64,000 nucleotides of DNA from contig OZ231126.1 of NCBI GenBank assembly GCA_965153355.1, positions 45,198,001-45,262,000 on the forward strand. The letters are read 5' to 3'. The notes under the pieces were generated by a model. It was not told where the DNA came from and made no database searches. It saw nothing but the letters and a program-made list of their open reading frames with translations. The DNA comes from Flaccisagitta enflata (lineage: Eukaryota; Chaetognatha; Sagittoidea; Aphragmophora). This document shows, in pieces, positions 1 to 13,445 of this stretch. Position numbers and translations under genes: made by a program. How positions within the stretch are numbered: position 1 is the stretch's first letter; every line of letters starts with the position of its first letter.

Positions 1-515
1 GCCATTCGCGAAACACCCTGGTAGGTTACTGCGAATATATGCAACCGTCCTCTTTCAGTAGATATAGTGGATTAATAGCAACACGATTTTTAGTCACTCG
101 CTAAATGCTACTTAAGGGACTCTTTAGGAAATTAGGTGCGAATTTCGGAGGTCGGTCTGTAACGCGAATGTTAAACACATGAAATTCATGACAGGGTGCT
201 TTCATAGATTTAGGAGAGCAATTTGCAAAGGGGCATTCAGGTTTTGTTTCAAGTCCGACAGCTTATGTCAGTCTGACAGAGTCAGATGTCTTTTTAGCTA
301 TCTTACTGTATCACTTAGATCTAAAACACCAATTTTATCATCGAAACCTACACTAAATCCAACAAATATGAACCGATTTATTTTCCTCTCTTTTTCTTTT
401 ATCCATTTTAAGAATTTTTTTTAAAGCTTTTCTTCTGAAAAATGAGTCTGACAGACTCCTCAGTCCGACAACAGGGCCTTTCTCTGAAGGCCCTGAAGGC
501 CCTCCTCCCACATCC
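1..515. other. Non-genic 5' flank
   Basis: No gene recognised. The stretch is of mixed composition without long tandem repeats. A pyrimidine-rich CTCTTTCAG near 50-58 resembles a splice acceptor, but no convincing exon follows. A short open frame at 179-424 has no family resemblance and is rich in Phe, Ser and Leu from a T-rich tract, so it is not called. Confidence 0.5.
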
Positions 516-1115
516 ATGGGTGCTTTACTCAGGTTTTGTATTTCATTAAAAATCAGGCACCTCTGGTGGACGTCGTATTATACGGAAAAATGCGAACCCG
601 AAATTAGGATGCATCTGCGTAGATTGCCATCAAAATGCAAAGACCTGTGGGCCGAATTTGTCCTATCCACGACTAAGAAGAGCAGAACCGGAACCGCCCT
701 GCCAATTCTCAGCGCGTCCCCGCCATCCACCTTTACAACTAACTCAACTACGACAAAAGTTGCGTTGCCGGTAACAGAGCAAAATAAGCTGAACACGTCG
801 CAAGCCGTAAAGAGCGATGAAGTTTCTACGTCCCCATTGCTGACGTCGACCGTTGAAAAAGATACAACAAACGCAGTATCAGCATCGTTCCGAACATTAA
901 CAGTGACACTTTCCTCCGAATTCGGTGGTTCCACCATCAAGTCTGCTGGAGAGAATACAATGGCAGACTTCAGTAACGCAGCGATTTTGATGACTCAAGA
1001 AACTCCTCAGCGTCAATTGACGTCCCAGTTTCCAAAGGATGCAAAACCTTCGAACGCAAACCGACCGTGGTACAATTGGTTAACATGCAACTACTATGTT
1101 AAGATTTCGTGTTGA
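516..1115 (+). CDS. Possible exon of a Ser/Thr-rich protein (unrecognised)
   Basis: This is a 199-codon open frame in non-repetitive, relatively CpG-rich sequence, unlike its surroundings. The product has a Cys-containing N-terminal third (Cys at about residues 8, 26, 41), a long Ser/Thr-rich middle, and a tail ending near NRPWYNWLTCNYYVKISC. I recognise no family. The Ser/Thr-rich composition resembles the extracellular linker of the phosphatase gene at 45.5 kb. If it is a last exon, an acceptor at ..AAAATCAG|GC (about 560) would keep the frame open to the stop. A frame of this length could arise by chance about once in a window this size, so it stays a candidate. A 120-aa frame on the other strand (578-940) overlaps it and is taken as its shadow. 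Confidence 0.35.
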   Translation: MGALLRFCISLKIRHLWWTSYYTEKCEPEIRMHLRRLPSKCKDLWAEFVLSTTKKSRTGTALPILSASPPSTFTTNSTTTKVALPVTEQNKLNTSQAVKSDEVSTSPLLTSTVEKDTTNAVSASFRTLTVTLSSEFGGSTIKSAGENTMADFSNAAILMTQETPQRQLTSQFPKDAKPSNANRPWYNWLTCNYYVKISC

Positions 1116-1348
1116 TATATCTTAGGATACTATCGTCACCGTTTGTAGAAAAAAAAAGATAAACTGATAAAGTAAAAACTGTGCTATTGTGTAGAAACCC
1201 AACATGATCTATTCCTTACCAGTTACCAAATACCAATGTTCATTTCCTTCTTAATGTCGCCGGAAGCGTGCCATATACCACGTAACATATCAATGATTTG
1301 CTAGCATTTTTACCCCATATGCATACTTCTACCATACGTCGCTCCGTC

Positions 1349-1559
1349 TTTTTAGTCGCGTGCACGCGACTCTACAACCCGCTTTGTCTGTCTGTCGGTC
1401 GGTCGGTCGGTCGGTCGGTCGGTCGGTCGGTCACACTTTCCTTTTTTTAATGATTTTATTTTTTTGACCTCACTGCTCCTGCCCACTTGGTCTGGTGACC
1501 TCAAATATGGCCCCTGCCCACCCGCACGCGACTTCGGCAGCCGTGTATCCGGCCTTGTT
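1349..1559 (+). mobile_element. Family B hairpin-tipped element, copy at 1.35 kb
   Basis: Full-length non-autonomous copy. It opens after a T run with the 18-base palindrome AGTCGCGTGCACGCGACT, then CTACAACCCGCTTTGT, a (GGTC)n tract at 1399-1431, CACACTTT, a CTGCTCCTGCCC box, CCCCTGCCCACCC, the subterminal motif GCACGCGACT (identical to the 3' half of the tip palindrome), and a second small hairpin (GCCG..CGGC) ending CCTTGTT. There is no coding capacity and no obvious target-site duplication. The same order of blocks recurs many times in the window on both strands. Confidence 0.85.
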
Positions 1560-2218
1560 CTTGTCTTTCCTCCTTTCATTTTTCCTTAGCTGCTTTTTTG
1601 TTTCTGGTAATAAAAGTCGTCCAAAATTTTTAAAAGATATCTGTTCATCAAGTATTTGGAACCGTTGGCACACCCAAATTTCTCAATGATTGATGATGAC
1701 AACTTTTCTCGAATTATGATAGAAAAGCTAAAAAGAGGCTGTTTCAAGAAACGACCCATTATTACCAAACTCAGCCAGATTGGGTATGATGCAGGCCAGA
1801 GTTGATAAGACCAATTTTGTCTTTGATGAGGGGGGTGAAAGAGAGGGGGTGAAAGAGAGAGAATACTATTTCTGAGTCTCAAAAAGGAGGAAAGAAAAAG
1901 CAAAAAGTCGCTTGCCAAAAAAGGAAAAACGCAAACTTGAAAACGGAAACTCAAATTGACAGATCAAAAATTTTTAAGTCCAAAGGTCTTAAAAGAAGAA
2001 AAAAAAAGAAAGAGAAAAGATAAAAAAGAAAAGAAAAAAGTAGGAAAAGCACCTATATGTGTCGGATAAAAGAAAGAGAGAAAATGATGTCGAAGAAAAG
2101 AAATAAATAAGAGAGACGCAAATAAAAGTTTTTTCTCCATGCATAGAATTCTGCATCATTAACAAGATAACACCCGTAAACACCTCTCGATCACCTCTCT
2201 CGATCACTTCGCTCTATC
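1560..2218. other. No gene seen; A/G-rich spacer
   Basis: Mixed sequence with a purine-rich patch at 1830-2110 made of short GA and AAAG runs. No protein family is recognisable in either strand; the open frames reflect the A/G bias. Confidence 0.5.
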
Positions 2219-2320
2219 TTTTCAGTCGCAGACTCACAACTCTTAAAGAGGCTTTGTCTGTCGGTCCGTTGGTCCGTTGATCCGTGGTGATCGAGTAAAA
2301 GACTATGAAAACGCGCATTT
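2219..2320 (+). mobile_element. Family B fragment (tip half)
   Basis: Degenerate tip (CAGTCGCAGACTCACAACT), then GGCTTTGTCTGTCGGTCCGT and GATCGAGT..ACGCGCATTTG. These are the blocks of the AGTTGCG-type B subfamily seen intact at 39099-39279. The distal half with the CCCCTGCCCACCC box is missing. Confidence 0.55.
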
Positions 2321-2688
2321 GAGCTGCCGCAAATGCGTGTGGGGGTTGCACAATGGGATGTGCGTGTTCAGAGCGAGCGAGGAAGCTTACATCTGCATGT
2401 CTCTCTATCTACGCCATTGATTTACTAATTTTTCAACCAAAATGGATTCCTCCCTCATAGAATTGACAAAAAACGAACGTTTAGGCGAACCAAAGTGGCT
2501 TATTTCATAATTTTTGGGCCTCATATTGAAGTAGTCCGGCATAGACCGGCAATCAAAATTCTGGCAAAAAGAGAGAAGAGGAAGAAGAAGGTGAAAAGGA
2601 AGGAGAAGACAAAAATGTCAAAGAAGAAGATGAAGTAGATGAAGGAGGGGAAGAAGAATGCGACGAAGGTGGTGGAGAAGAAGGTGGA

Positions 2689-2739
2689 GGAGGAGGAGGA
2701 GGAGGAGGAGGAGGAGGAGGAGGAGGAGGAGGAGGAGGA
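2689..2739 (+). repeat. (GGA)n microsatellite
   Basis: About 17 uninterrupted GGA triplets, within a broader GAA/GGA-rich stretch (2568-2740). The long polyproline frame on the opposite strand is an artefact of this repeat. Confidence 0.95.
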
Positions 2740-2811
2740 ATCAAGTGATTGAAGATTTAAAAGATTAGTTTCAGTTTTAATGTTTTATTACGTAGGGAAA
2801 TAATGAGAACA

Positions 2812-3532
2812 GGAAGAAAACAAAAAGAATAAGAAGAAAAAGAAGTAGAAGAAGAAGAAGAAAAAGAAGTAGAAGAAGAAGAAGAAGAAAAAAAAAGAAG
2901 AAGAGGAAGAAGAAGAGGAAGATGAAGAAGAAGAAGAAGGCGGAGGAGAAAAAGGAGGCATTAGCACAAGGAATGTTGAAAAAATTACTTTTATCATAAT
3001 GACGCAAGGAAGAACAGAAGAAGAAGAAGAAGAAGAAGAAGAAAAAGAAGAAGAAGGAGAAGGAGAAGAAGAAGGAGGAGAAGAAGAAGAAGAAGAAGGA
3101 AAAGAAGAAGGACAAGAAGAAGGAGAAGAAGAGGAAGAAGGAGAAGAGGAAGAAGAAGAAGAAGGGAAAAAGAAGAGAGAGAGGAAGAGGAAGAGGAAGA
3201 AGAAGAGGAAGAGAAGAAGAAGAAGAAGAAGAAGAAGAAGAAGAAGAAGGACAAGAACGAGGAAAGGCAGTAGAATGAATCAAAATTCGAGTACTGATTA
3301 GGCAACCAGAAAGAAGGAAAAGAAGAAGAAGAAGAAGAAGAAGAAGAAGAAGAAGAAGAAGAAAAAAAAAGAAGAAGAGGAAGGAGAAGAGGAAGATGAA
3401 GAAGAAGAAGAAGGCGGAGGAGAAAAAGGAGGCATTAGCACGAGGAATGTTAAAAAAATTACTTTTATCATAATGACGCGAGGAAGAACAGAATAAGAAG
3501 GAGAAGAAGGAGAAGAAGAGGAAGAGGAAGAA

Positions 3533-3563
<31 letters not shown>

Positions 3564-3708
3564 AAGAAGATGAGGAAGAAGAAGAAGACAAAAAAGAACA
3601 AGAAGAAGAATAAGAAGAAGGACAAGAACGAGGAAAGGCAGTAGAATGAATCAAAATTCGAGTACTGATTAGGCAACCAGAAAGAAGTAAAAGAAGAAGA
3701 AGAAGAAG

Positions 3709-3739
<31 letters not shown>

Positions 3740-3955
3740 TAAAGATGTTGAAGAAGAAGAAGAAGAAGAAGAAGTTAAAGATGTTGAAGAAGAAGAAGTA
3801 GAAAAAGATGAAAAAAAAGGAGAAGAAGAAGTAAAAGAAGTAGAAGAAGAAGGAGAAGGAGAAGATGAAGAAGGAGAAGAAGAAGATGAAGAAGAAGAAG
3901 AAGAAGAGGAAGAAGAAGAAGAAGAGGAAGAAGAAGAAGAAGATCAGCAATAACA
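2812..3955 (+). repeat. Compound (GAA)n array with an internal tandem duplication
   Basis: About 1.1 kb of purine-only GAA/GAG/GGA triplets. Two non-repetitive islands, GGCATTAGCAC..TTATCATAATGACGC (2957-3005 and 3431-3479) and AATGAATCAAAATTC..GCAACCAG (3274-3310 and 3644-3680), occur twice in the same order, so the array contains a duplicated block of about 370-475 bp. A 38-bp unit containing GTTAAAGATGTTGAAG is repeated at 3738 and 3776. Long Lys/Glu/Arg frames and antisense Phe/Leu/Ser frames here are repeat translations. Confidence 0.9.
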
Positions 3956-4029
3956 AGAATAAGAAGAGAAAGAAGAATCAAAGTTGGTGTAAAGTTAGAA
4001 GATAAAAAGAAATTGAAGAATATCAATCC

Positions 4030-4660
4030 TGTTCCATTTCTAAATTCACTAAGATGAGAGAGAGATAGCTACATATAAATTAACTATGTGAGAGATAGAG
4101 ATAGAAAGAAAGAAATTAAAGCTCTTTTTCACCCATCATCAAAACAGGAGAATTAAGGTATGTTGGCCCTAGTTTGACCTATTCTCACTATGTTTTCCTT
4201 ATCAATAACACAGTTAGTGACCTTCCTATGATAATTTCAGGCCCGGCCATCCCCAGCGTTTTTTTTCTGAAATTGATTTGTATACACATGCAAATGAGAT
4301 AGAAGGCCCCAAATTCAAGGTGGGGTGAGGACTATGCAAAATGAATAAATGGGTCAATTTTTAGTTTTAAACCTCAGTATAGACTTTAATTCAATAGATT
4401 GTGGTCAACTTTTGACTTGGAATGATCATTTGATAAAAAAATTTGACCCCTAAAATTTGCCTCTGTTTTTGGCGTTTTTTTCTATTTTCCTAATTATCAT
4501 GATTTGGACGCTTTTTTAAGCACTCGTATGGGTTTTTTTTATGCTGAAATTGACTGAGACATATGCTAAAATGTTTTTAGCAAGTGTTTCCTTCAGATTT
4601 AGGCCCGTTTTCAAAGAAAAAAAAATTGTCATACCGCTGGCTATCACCAGCCACATTCCA
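4030..4660. other. No gene seen
   Basis: AT-rich unique sequence with no recognisable coding, RNA or mobile signature. Confidence 0.5.
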
Positions 4661-4741
4661 TTGTGGGTTGGAGGGGGTGTGAATGGGGGTTGGACGCCCC
4701 TGCCCACCCGTCCGCGACGATATTGTGACCCCGCGCCACTT

Positions 4742-4743
<2 letters not shown>
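4661..4743 (+). mobile_element. Family B fragment (distal end, CGCGACGATATTG subtype)
   Basis: Carries GTTGGACGCCCCTGCCC, ACCCGTCCGCGACGATATTG and a terminal GTGAC..CACTTGT. This distal-end variant recurs at 36241-36327 (+), 18801-18880 (-), 40064-40150 (-) and 60592-60660 (-). The tip half is absent. A CT run follows directly. Confidence 0.65.
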
Positions 4744-5111
<368 letters not shown>

Positions 5112-5327
5112 TGGAGTAAAAACGGCTTTTTTAATGCTATATTTAATAGAAAGTAAATTTCTTAATTAAAAGCAGCACTATTAAAACAAACAAACATAGA
5201 CTCAAGGACAAAAACTATAACTTTCTTAATGGCATTTTTCATAAAAAGAATTCAGAGTATGTACTATAACTTAGAATCTAAACAACGACCCTTCATAACT
5301 TAGAATCTATGGTCAATGTAGATATCT

Positions 5328-5377
5328 GCTCCTGCCCAACCGTCTGTGACTGGAGTGCCGTGCATCCGGCCTTGTTT
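5328..5377 (+). mobile_element. Family B fragment (distal end)
   Basis: GCTCCTGCCC, AACCGTCTGTGACTGG and GCCGTGCATCCGGCCTTGTTT match the distal end of B elements. The subterminal motif is decayed. A CTTAGAATCTA motif lies just upstream. Confidence 0.65.
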
Positions 5378-5847
5378 ATTCCTTATTCTCTTTCCCTTTC
5401 CTTTTCCAAGATCTTCCAACAAAATCCTCCAATTTCCAAAACGTGACCCTTCTTAAAAAAAAAAAACTGCAGTAGGCACCCCTTCTCAAAAAAGTGTTAC
5501 TCCTCATTGTGTCTCGCTGCACAAAAAGGAGGAGGGCACGCAAGGCCGAATCCTCATTTGAAAATGAGGGCAGTAAGCTCCCTAACCACTTAAGGCAGAA
5601 TTGGACTTCAGTGGTTTTCAAACCTAACTGCCCCTTCTAACCAGTGTGGTTTTTAGATTAACTTCAAAAATAAAGTTTTTTGGGCCTAATTCAGATCTAA
5701 TTTGCATCACACTTGATCTTTTTCATGTCATCTCTTTATACAATCTAAAATTGTAACTCTTAAAATAAAAATTCTTAAAAAATGATATTATTTCTTTTTT
5801 CAAATTATCATTGGAAAAATATCAAAACAGGAAATGACTGATGCATA

Positions 5848-6050
5848 TTTTTAGTCGCGTGCACGCGACTCTACAACCCGCTTTGTTCGTCGGTTGGTCA
5901 GTTGGTTGGTTGGTCGGTTGGTCACACTTTACTTTTTTTTATGATTTTATTTCTTTGACCTCACTGCTCCTGCCAAAATGATCTGGTGACCTCAAATATG
6001 GCCCCTGCCCAACCGCACGCGACTTCGGTAGCCGTGTATCTGGCCTTGTT
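5848..6050 (+). mobile_element. Family B element, reference full-length copy
   Basis: This is one of the cleanest copies. The tip is AGTCGCGTGCACGCGACT at 5853-5870. A (GGTC/GGTT)n tract, CACACTTTACTTTTTT, CTGCTCCTGCC and a GACCTCAAATATGGCCCCTG block follow. The subterminal GCACGCGACT is at about 6016-6025 and the terminal GCCGTGTATCTGGCC hairpin at 6031-6045. Both borders sit in T-rich sequence. Confidence 0.85.
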
Positions 6051-6410
6051 TTTTTTTCATTCTTGTCTAATCTTTGTAACAAGTTGTTTTATTCTTACAC
6101 AGAATTTCAATATTTCTTTATCTAGAATGCGTAAAAAAGTGGCTTTAAAAAAAGGTGAAGCTGAATAGTGAAAATAGATTCAAAATCAAAGAAAAAAAAA
6201 TAATGAATCATTCTTCTTCACTGATAGAATAAACCAGACTTTTAGAATTCCCATAAGTAAGTAAAAACAAAAACCACTCTAATTAGAATTGAAAATGAGG
6301 GATGTCAAGTATTATTCCACTTAAGTCCAAATCTGACTATAGTTGTTTAAGTGTTAACTCTAGTCCGAAATTTGGCCTAAAATGGTTCCCCCCACAAAAA
6401 GCACATAAAA
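6051..6410. other. No gene seen
   Basis: AT-rich unique sequence between a B element and a large GA array. Confidence 0.5.
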
Positions 6411-6829
<419 letters not shown>

Positions 6830-6832
6830 GAC

Positions 6833-6997
6833 AGATTCTAAGTAGATTCTAAGTAATGAACAAAGGATAGAAAGACAAACATTCTAAGGATTCTGACGAG
6901 CGCACATAAAAAAATGTTCATAACTTAGAATCTAAGTAACGTACAAAAGTCCAATTCTAAATTACGCACATTAGAAAAATCTAAATTACGAGCTGTC

Positions 6998-7048
<51 letters not shown>
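6833..7048 (-). repeat. Right arm of the inverted repeat begun at 4742, ending in (CT)n
   Basis: The reverse complement reads CTCGTAATTTAGA, GTTCATTACTTAGAATCT and TTTCTATCCTTTG in the order of the left arm. It ends in a CT array (7001-7048). The palindrome CTTAGAATCTAAG is at about 6914. Confidence 0.7.
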
Positions 7049-7050
<2 letters not shown>

Positions 7051-7590
7051 CACAATGTTAAAGGCGCATCACCGTCATTACTATTCTCAATTATCTTAAT
7101 TCTAATAAATTAGACGCTCTGAGACGTTTTGAACTCTAGGGAAGTGTACCCCTACGTATTTGGAGATATCAATCAAAAGTACTCGTGAATGATAGAAATT
7201 AGTGCTTACATAGAAAGAACTATGAAACTAATGCACATGTGATTTGCCACATGTCTAAGTTATTATGCCATGATTATCACAGCGAGTCCTTTTTAAAAGG
7301 CGCTTTTGAATTTCTATCAACCATCAACCAGTTTACCCTGCAAAGACGCCCAAAAATCCGATCTTACAACTTTTATATTGTCATCAAATGTGCTCAGAAT
7401 ATCTTCGATGTGCGACACAAAATTTTGAGGCTCACGACTCATGAGGTAGGATGACAAGCCATTACGTGACTTGCCATTTGGAGACCTCGCTTGAAAAAAG
7501 GTCATTTCCTCCTTGTTGCATTTTGTACTGTGAAAAAAAGTTGAAAAAGTTTTTAGGGAAAAAAAACGCGCAGGAAAACAGGGAATTGAA
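7049..7590. other. No gene seen
   Basis: Unique sequence of balanced composition. Frames at 7239-7454 (+) and 7317-7655 (-) overlap each other and show no recognised family. Confidence 0.45.
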
Positions 7591-7931
7591 TGAGACAAGA
7601 AGAAGAAAAAGAAGACGAGGAAAAAAAAGAAGAACACGATTAGGACGAAGAACAAGTAGAGGAAGATGAAAAGGAAGAAGTAGAGGAAGAAGAAGTAGTA
7701 GAAAAAAATGATAATGAAGAGGAAAAGGAGAAGGATAAGGAAACGGTTAAAGAAAGAAAAAAAGAAGAAAAAACACGAATAAGAAGAAGTGGAAGGGAAA
7801 AAAGAGAAGGGAAGAAGAAGAAGGAGAAAAAGAAGAAGAAGAAGAAGAAGAAGAAGAAGAAGAAGAAGAAGAAGAAGAAGAAGAAGAAGAAGAAGAAGAA
7901 GAAGAAGAAGAAGAAGAAGATCAAGAAGAAA
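7591..7931 (+). repeat. (GAA)n array
   Basis: Impure GAA/GAG triplets to 7830, then about 30 pure GAA triplets (7831-7920). Confidence 0.95.
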
Positions 7932-8490
7932 AGAAATGGGTGTAAAAAGACTGAAATATCACACAGTAGAAGACTTAAAGGAGGTGATGTCTAGAAAAAC
8001 TTCAAGACAGTAAAAAAAAAGAGAAAAGGAGGAAGAAGAAGAGGAAGCGGAATGAAGACGACAAGCGAAAGTTAAAGGGAAGAAGGTGATGACGAGGTGC
8101 AAGAGGAAAAACGGGAAAATATGCAAATGAATCTGGGCGCACGGGGAGGCGTAAAAAGAAAAAAAAAAGATAAAAAAAAAAAAAAAAGAAAAAAAGAAAA
8201 GAAGGGGAAAAAAGAGAAGGCTCAAGTGCGAAGGAATAAAGAAGGGATTGGACGTTTTTGTGGAAGGTAATAAAGGAGAAGAAGTTGAGGGTGCGTTTAG
8301 GTAGATGAGGAAGGAACGCGGCGAGAATTGTTCGTCAGAGACCCTCAAAGGCGGAGTGAGAGTAAGACTAAGGGAAGACTAAGGATGCTAATCAGACGGA
8401 CGAAACGATACCATAGAGATTAAAAAGAAGAAAAAAAAAAGAGTTAAACCAAATAGAAAAAATAAAGGCCTGGAGAGATAAAAAAAAAGT
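7932..8490. other. Purine-rich spacer, no gene seen
   Basis: A/G-rich degenerate sequence. The antisense frame at 7959-8348 is rich in Phe, Ser and Leu because of the purine bias. Confidence 0.45.
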
Positions 8491-8494
8491 GAGG

Positions 8495-8611
<117 letters not shown>

Positions 8612-8967
8612 AGAGAATTATCAATAGAGGCTTACCTTGTGGATAAAATATAACAGAGCGAAAATAAGATTCTAGTTACCACTAAATGTTCTGGTAGCTG
8701 AAAAAAAAAAGAACGGAGATAACGAAGAGAGTAGGAAAGAAAGAAAAGGGAAAGGAGAGTAGAAAATGGTGATGATAATGAGATGGGCGGCAGGTTAGAG
8801 AGGAAGAACAATTCCGCCAAATCTCCAAATTCAAAATTCATGAGAATTTTGTTCAAGAGGTTCTCCAAGGGCTCTCAGCCGAGTCTGGAGCCAAAAACCT
8901 CAAACTAAAATTGAATAAAGAAATCTCGGAAACCCGTGGAAAGGAGGATGAGCCGAAGGAACAAGTG

Positions 8968-8969
<2 letters not shown>

Positions 8970-9058
<89 letters not shown>

Positions 9059-9076
9059 AGAGCAGAGCAGAGCAGA
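8970..9076 (+). repeat. (GA)n followed by (CAGAG)n
   Basis: About 43 GA units to 9057, then four CAGAG pentamers. Confidence 0.97.
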
Positions 9077-10665
<1,589 letters not shown>

Positions 10666-10670
10666 GGGAA

Positions 10671-11392
10671 ACAAGTCATCTAAGGATCGCACATGGTCAG
10701 CGGTACCCGATGCCCTGCTTCGAGTGATCAGCTGAAGAAGTGGAGTGGGCTGATGTCCTGTAGGACACAGGGGTGAATTTCCATACATCCTGAGAAGGTA
10801 TATTTTGGGCCTTTGGGGCAATTTTCCTTTATATTTAATGGGCGTCATACATTTATTTTTTAATTTCTTGACAATTTTCCATGTTATTCAATGAGAATTT
10901 CAAGTTTTTCTTGTTTTTAAAATCAATTTTGCATTTTTTTTCATTTTTTGTTAATTTCCCATGTTATATGATGGGAAATTTGGATTTTTCTATTTTTAGT
11001 TTCATGCTATGCGACTCTACACCCCGCTTTGTCGGTCCGTCCATCCATCGGTCCATCCATTGGTCCGTTGGTCCGTCCGTCACACTTTAGTTTTTTTTGT
11101 GGCTTTTGGCCTGCTCCTGCCCAAATCATCTGTTGACCTCAATTACAGCCCCTGCCCACCCGCAGGCGATTGGGGTAGCCGTGTATCCGGCCTTGTTTTT
11201 GTAAATTTTCAATGTTATTCAATAGGAAGTTTGCATTTTGTCATTGTCCCATGTTATTCAATGGAAATTGAGAATTGAGAAGCTTTGGGGGGGGGGACGT
11301 ATGGACAGACGTAGGGATAGACGTAGTGAAATTCACCCCTGTATCCTACAAGACATCGGCCCTTTGGGGCTGCTGCCCAACAGGCCTTTTGA
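10671..11392 (-). mobile_element. Family A element (subfamily a1) with a nested B element
   Basis: On this strand the hairpin tail comes first (GTCATCTAAGGATCGCACA, TCAGCGGTACCCGATGCCC). It is followed by an inner inverted repeat (ATGTCCTGTAGGACACAGGG). The interior is a degenerate array of about 40 bp around CATGTTATTCAATGG. The opposite inverted repeat reads CACCCCTGTATCCTAC and CCTTTGGGGCTGCTGCCC. A complete B element (10994-11198) sits in the interior array, so it inserted later. A second a1 copy with the same interior repeat lies inverted at 11911-12350. Confidence 0.75.
10994..11198 (+). mobile_element. Family B element nested in a family A element
   Basis: Tip decayed (AGTTTCATGCTATGCGACT). 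Then CTACACCCCGCTTTGTCGG, (GTCC/ATCC)n, CACACTTTAG, CTGCTCCTGCCC, CCCCTGCCCACCC, subterminal GCAGGCGATT (one or two changes from GCACGCGACT), and a GCCG..CCGGCCTTGTT end. Confidence 0.8.
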
Positions 11393-11910
11393 TTTTTCTT
11401 TTCTGCCGACAAGCAAAAATTTTCCCCTGAACGCTGCCGACTTAGCTCGAGGGTGGGGGTCAGTGGTTAAATGTAGGGGTTCAGTGAACCAGGTTCACTT
11501 TTCATTGCTGATACCGCCGTACAGCCGACTTGGGCCTGGACACTGCCCAAAAATCCCCGCGAAGCTTATACTGGCTTTCACCTCCGTGATAGTGTTCAAG
11601 CCTAAGCACAGAAAGAGGATCTCCAGAATTTCCACTTTACCGTGTTTTTTTCAGTTATTCTATCATCAATATCTATTGTTTGGCGAGTGGCTTCATGAAA
11701 CACGTGATGATGTTGAAAACTTTTACATGCGATTAAGATTTTCCTTTTTTCAATTCACAACATAAAGGACTAAGTTGTTATGATATCTTTAGTTCAAACT
11801 CACAGTTTTCCAAATCAACTAAGTTATGCAAGAGCAGTAATCATAAAACTACAATATGCAAATGATATCATTGCTGACTGCAATTACCATTAACTCCATT
11901 TCGATCTTCT
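11393..11910. other. No gene seen between two A elements
   Basis: Unique sequence with a frame at 11238-11765 that starts inside the A element. No family resemblance. Confidence 0.4.
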
Positions 11911-12350
11911 CCTTTTTGGGCAGCGGCCCCAAAGGGCCGATGTCCTGTAGGACACAGGGGTGAATTTCCATACGTCCGTCCGTACATCCGTCCGTACATC
12001 CCCCCCTGGAGCTTCTCAAGCCTCAAATTCTCATTGATTAACATGGGAAAGTGATAAAATGCAAACTTCCCATTGAATAACATGGAAAATTGATGAAATG
12101 CAAACTTCCCATTGAATGACATGGAAAATAGATAAAAAATAGAAAAAATGTGAAATTCCCATTAAATAACATGGAATATTGCTCCAAAGGCCTCTAATAA
12201 GCCCGCTTAGGACGTATGGAAATTCAACCCTGTGTCCTATAGGACATTGGCCCTTTGGGGCCGCTGCCCTGCTCTCACTCCACTTCCTCTGCTATCACTA
12301 CAAGCAGGGCATCGGGTACCGCTGACCATGTGCGATCCTTGGATGACTTG
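11911..12350 (+). mobile_element. Family A element (subfamily a1)
   Basis: Begins TTTTTGGGCAGCGGCCCC with the small hairpin GTCCT-GT-AGGAC and CACAGGGGTGAATTTCC. The interior has at least four degenerate ~40-bp repeats (CCCATTGAATAACATGGAAA). Then come the inverted repeat and the tail CAGGGCATCGGGTACCGCTG, ending in the hairpin ATCC-TT-GGAT (12335-12344). It is inverted relative to the copy at 10671-11392. Confidence 0.8.
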
Positions 12351-12377
12351 CTCTGTTTCTTTTCTTTCTTTTTCCTC

Positions 12378-12404
12378 CTTCTTCTTCTTCTTCTTCTTCT
12401 TCTT
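12378..12404 (+). repeat. (TTC)n microsatellite
   Basis: Nine TTC triplets beside the end of the A element. Confidence 0.95.
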
Positions 12405-12496
12405 CTATGGTTGGGACCTGCCGACATATCCCTTTCCCTGCCGGGAAGCGGCGCTGCTCGCTGCTCCAAAATATAGAGGCCTGCTGCCCAAAAAGC

Positions 12497-12640
<144 letters not shown>

Positions 12641-12692
12641 AAATGAATGACTACATAGATGAATAAATATACAAATGAATGCATCAATGCAT

Positions 12693-12793
12693 CGAAGAAT
12701 AGATGAATGAATGAATGAATGAATGAATGAATGAATGAGTGAATGAATGAATGAATGAAATAATGAATGAATGAATGAATGAATGAATGAATT
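12693..12793 (+). repeat. (GAAT)n microsatellite
   Basis: About 24 GAAT/AATG units with few interruptions. The antisense HSFI-repeat frame is a translation of this array. Confidence 0.96.
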
Positions 12794-13045
12794 AAAAAGA
12801 ATAGAGATGAAGAGAGGTAAGAAAGTGTAGGATAGACTCCCAGATAGATAGAGAAATGGAGTGAAAGTGAGAGTAAAAGAAAGACGTCTAAGGAGAAAGT
12901 AGAGAAAGAAGAACCCTTTGAGAAATGCAATCAGAGAACAATGGTGAAGATGTACAATTAGCGAAATGTCATTAAGCATAAAAGAAAGACTTTCCGTCAA
13001 GAAGGAGCCAGAGAGTGAGATGAGTGAGAGTAAGAGAGATAGAAG

Positions 13046-13154
<109 letters not shown>

Positions 13155-13305
13155 AGACAGAGAGACAGACAGACTGACAAACTGGCAATAAGATTGACTG
13201 AGAGAACAAGGCCAAGGGTCGATGTACGTATGAGACGCCACGTTTGCCACGTCCACGGAAGTGGTTATTATCATTCAAAACTTGATATTTGGTCTCACTT
13301 GGCTT

Positions 13306-13445
13306 GACACCGAATACACGGCACCCCAGTCGCGGATAGTTGGGCAGTGGCAGTAATGCCTAAAAACGTTAACCACCGAGGGACCGACCAACAGATGAAT
13401 CCACGGTCCAACGGAAGAACCGGCGGACCGACCAATACAGCAACT
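13306..13445 (-). mobile_element. Decayed family B fragment
   Basis: Reads CCGAATACACGGCACCCC, then AGTCGCGGATAGTTGGGCAG and a (GGACC)-rich tract, which are distal-end blocks of a B element in reverse orientation. The tip end is not recognisable. Confidence 0.55.

Noticed and set aside
2777-4026. Several 80-300-codon Phe/Leu/Ser or Lys/Glu frames
   Set aside because: Products of (GAA)n arrays; overlapping in all registers and lacking any non-repetitive domain.
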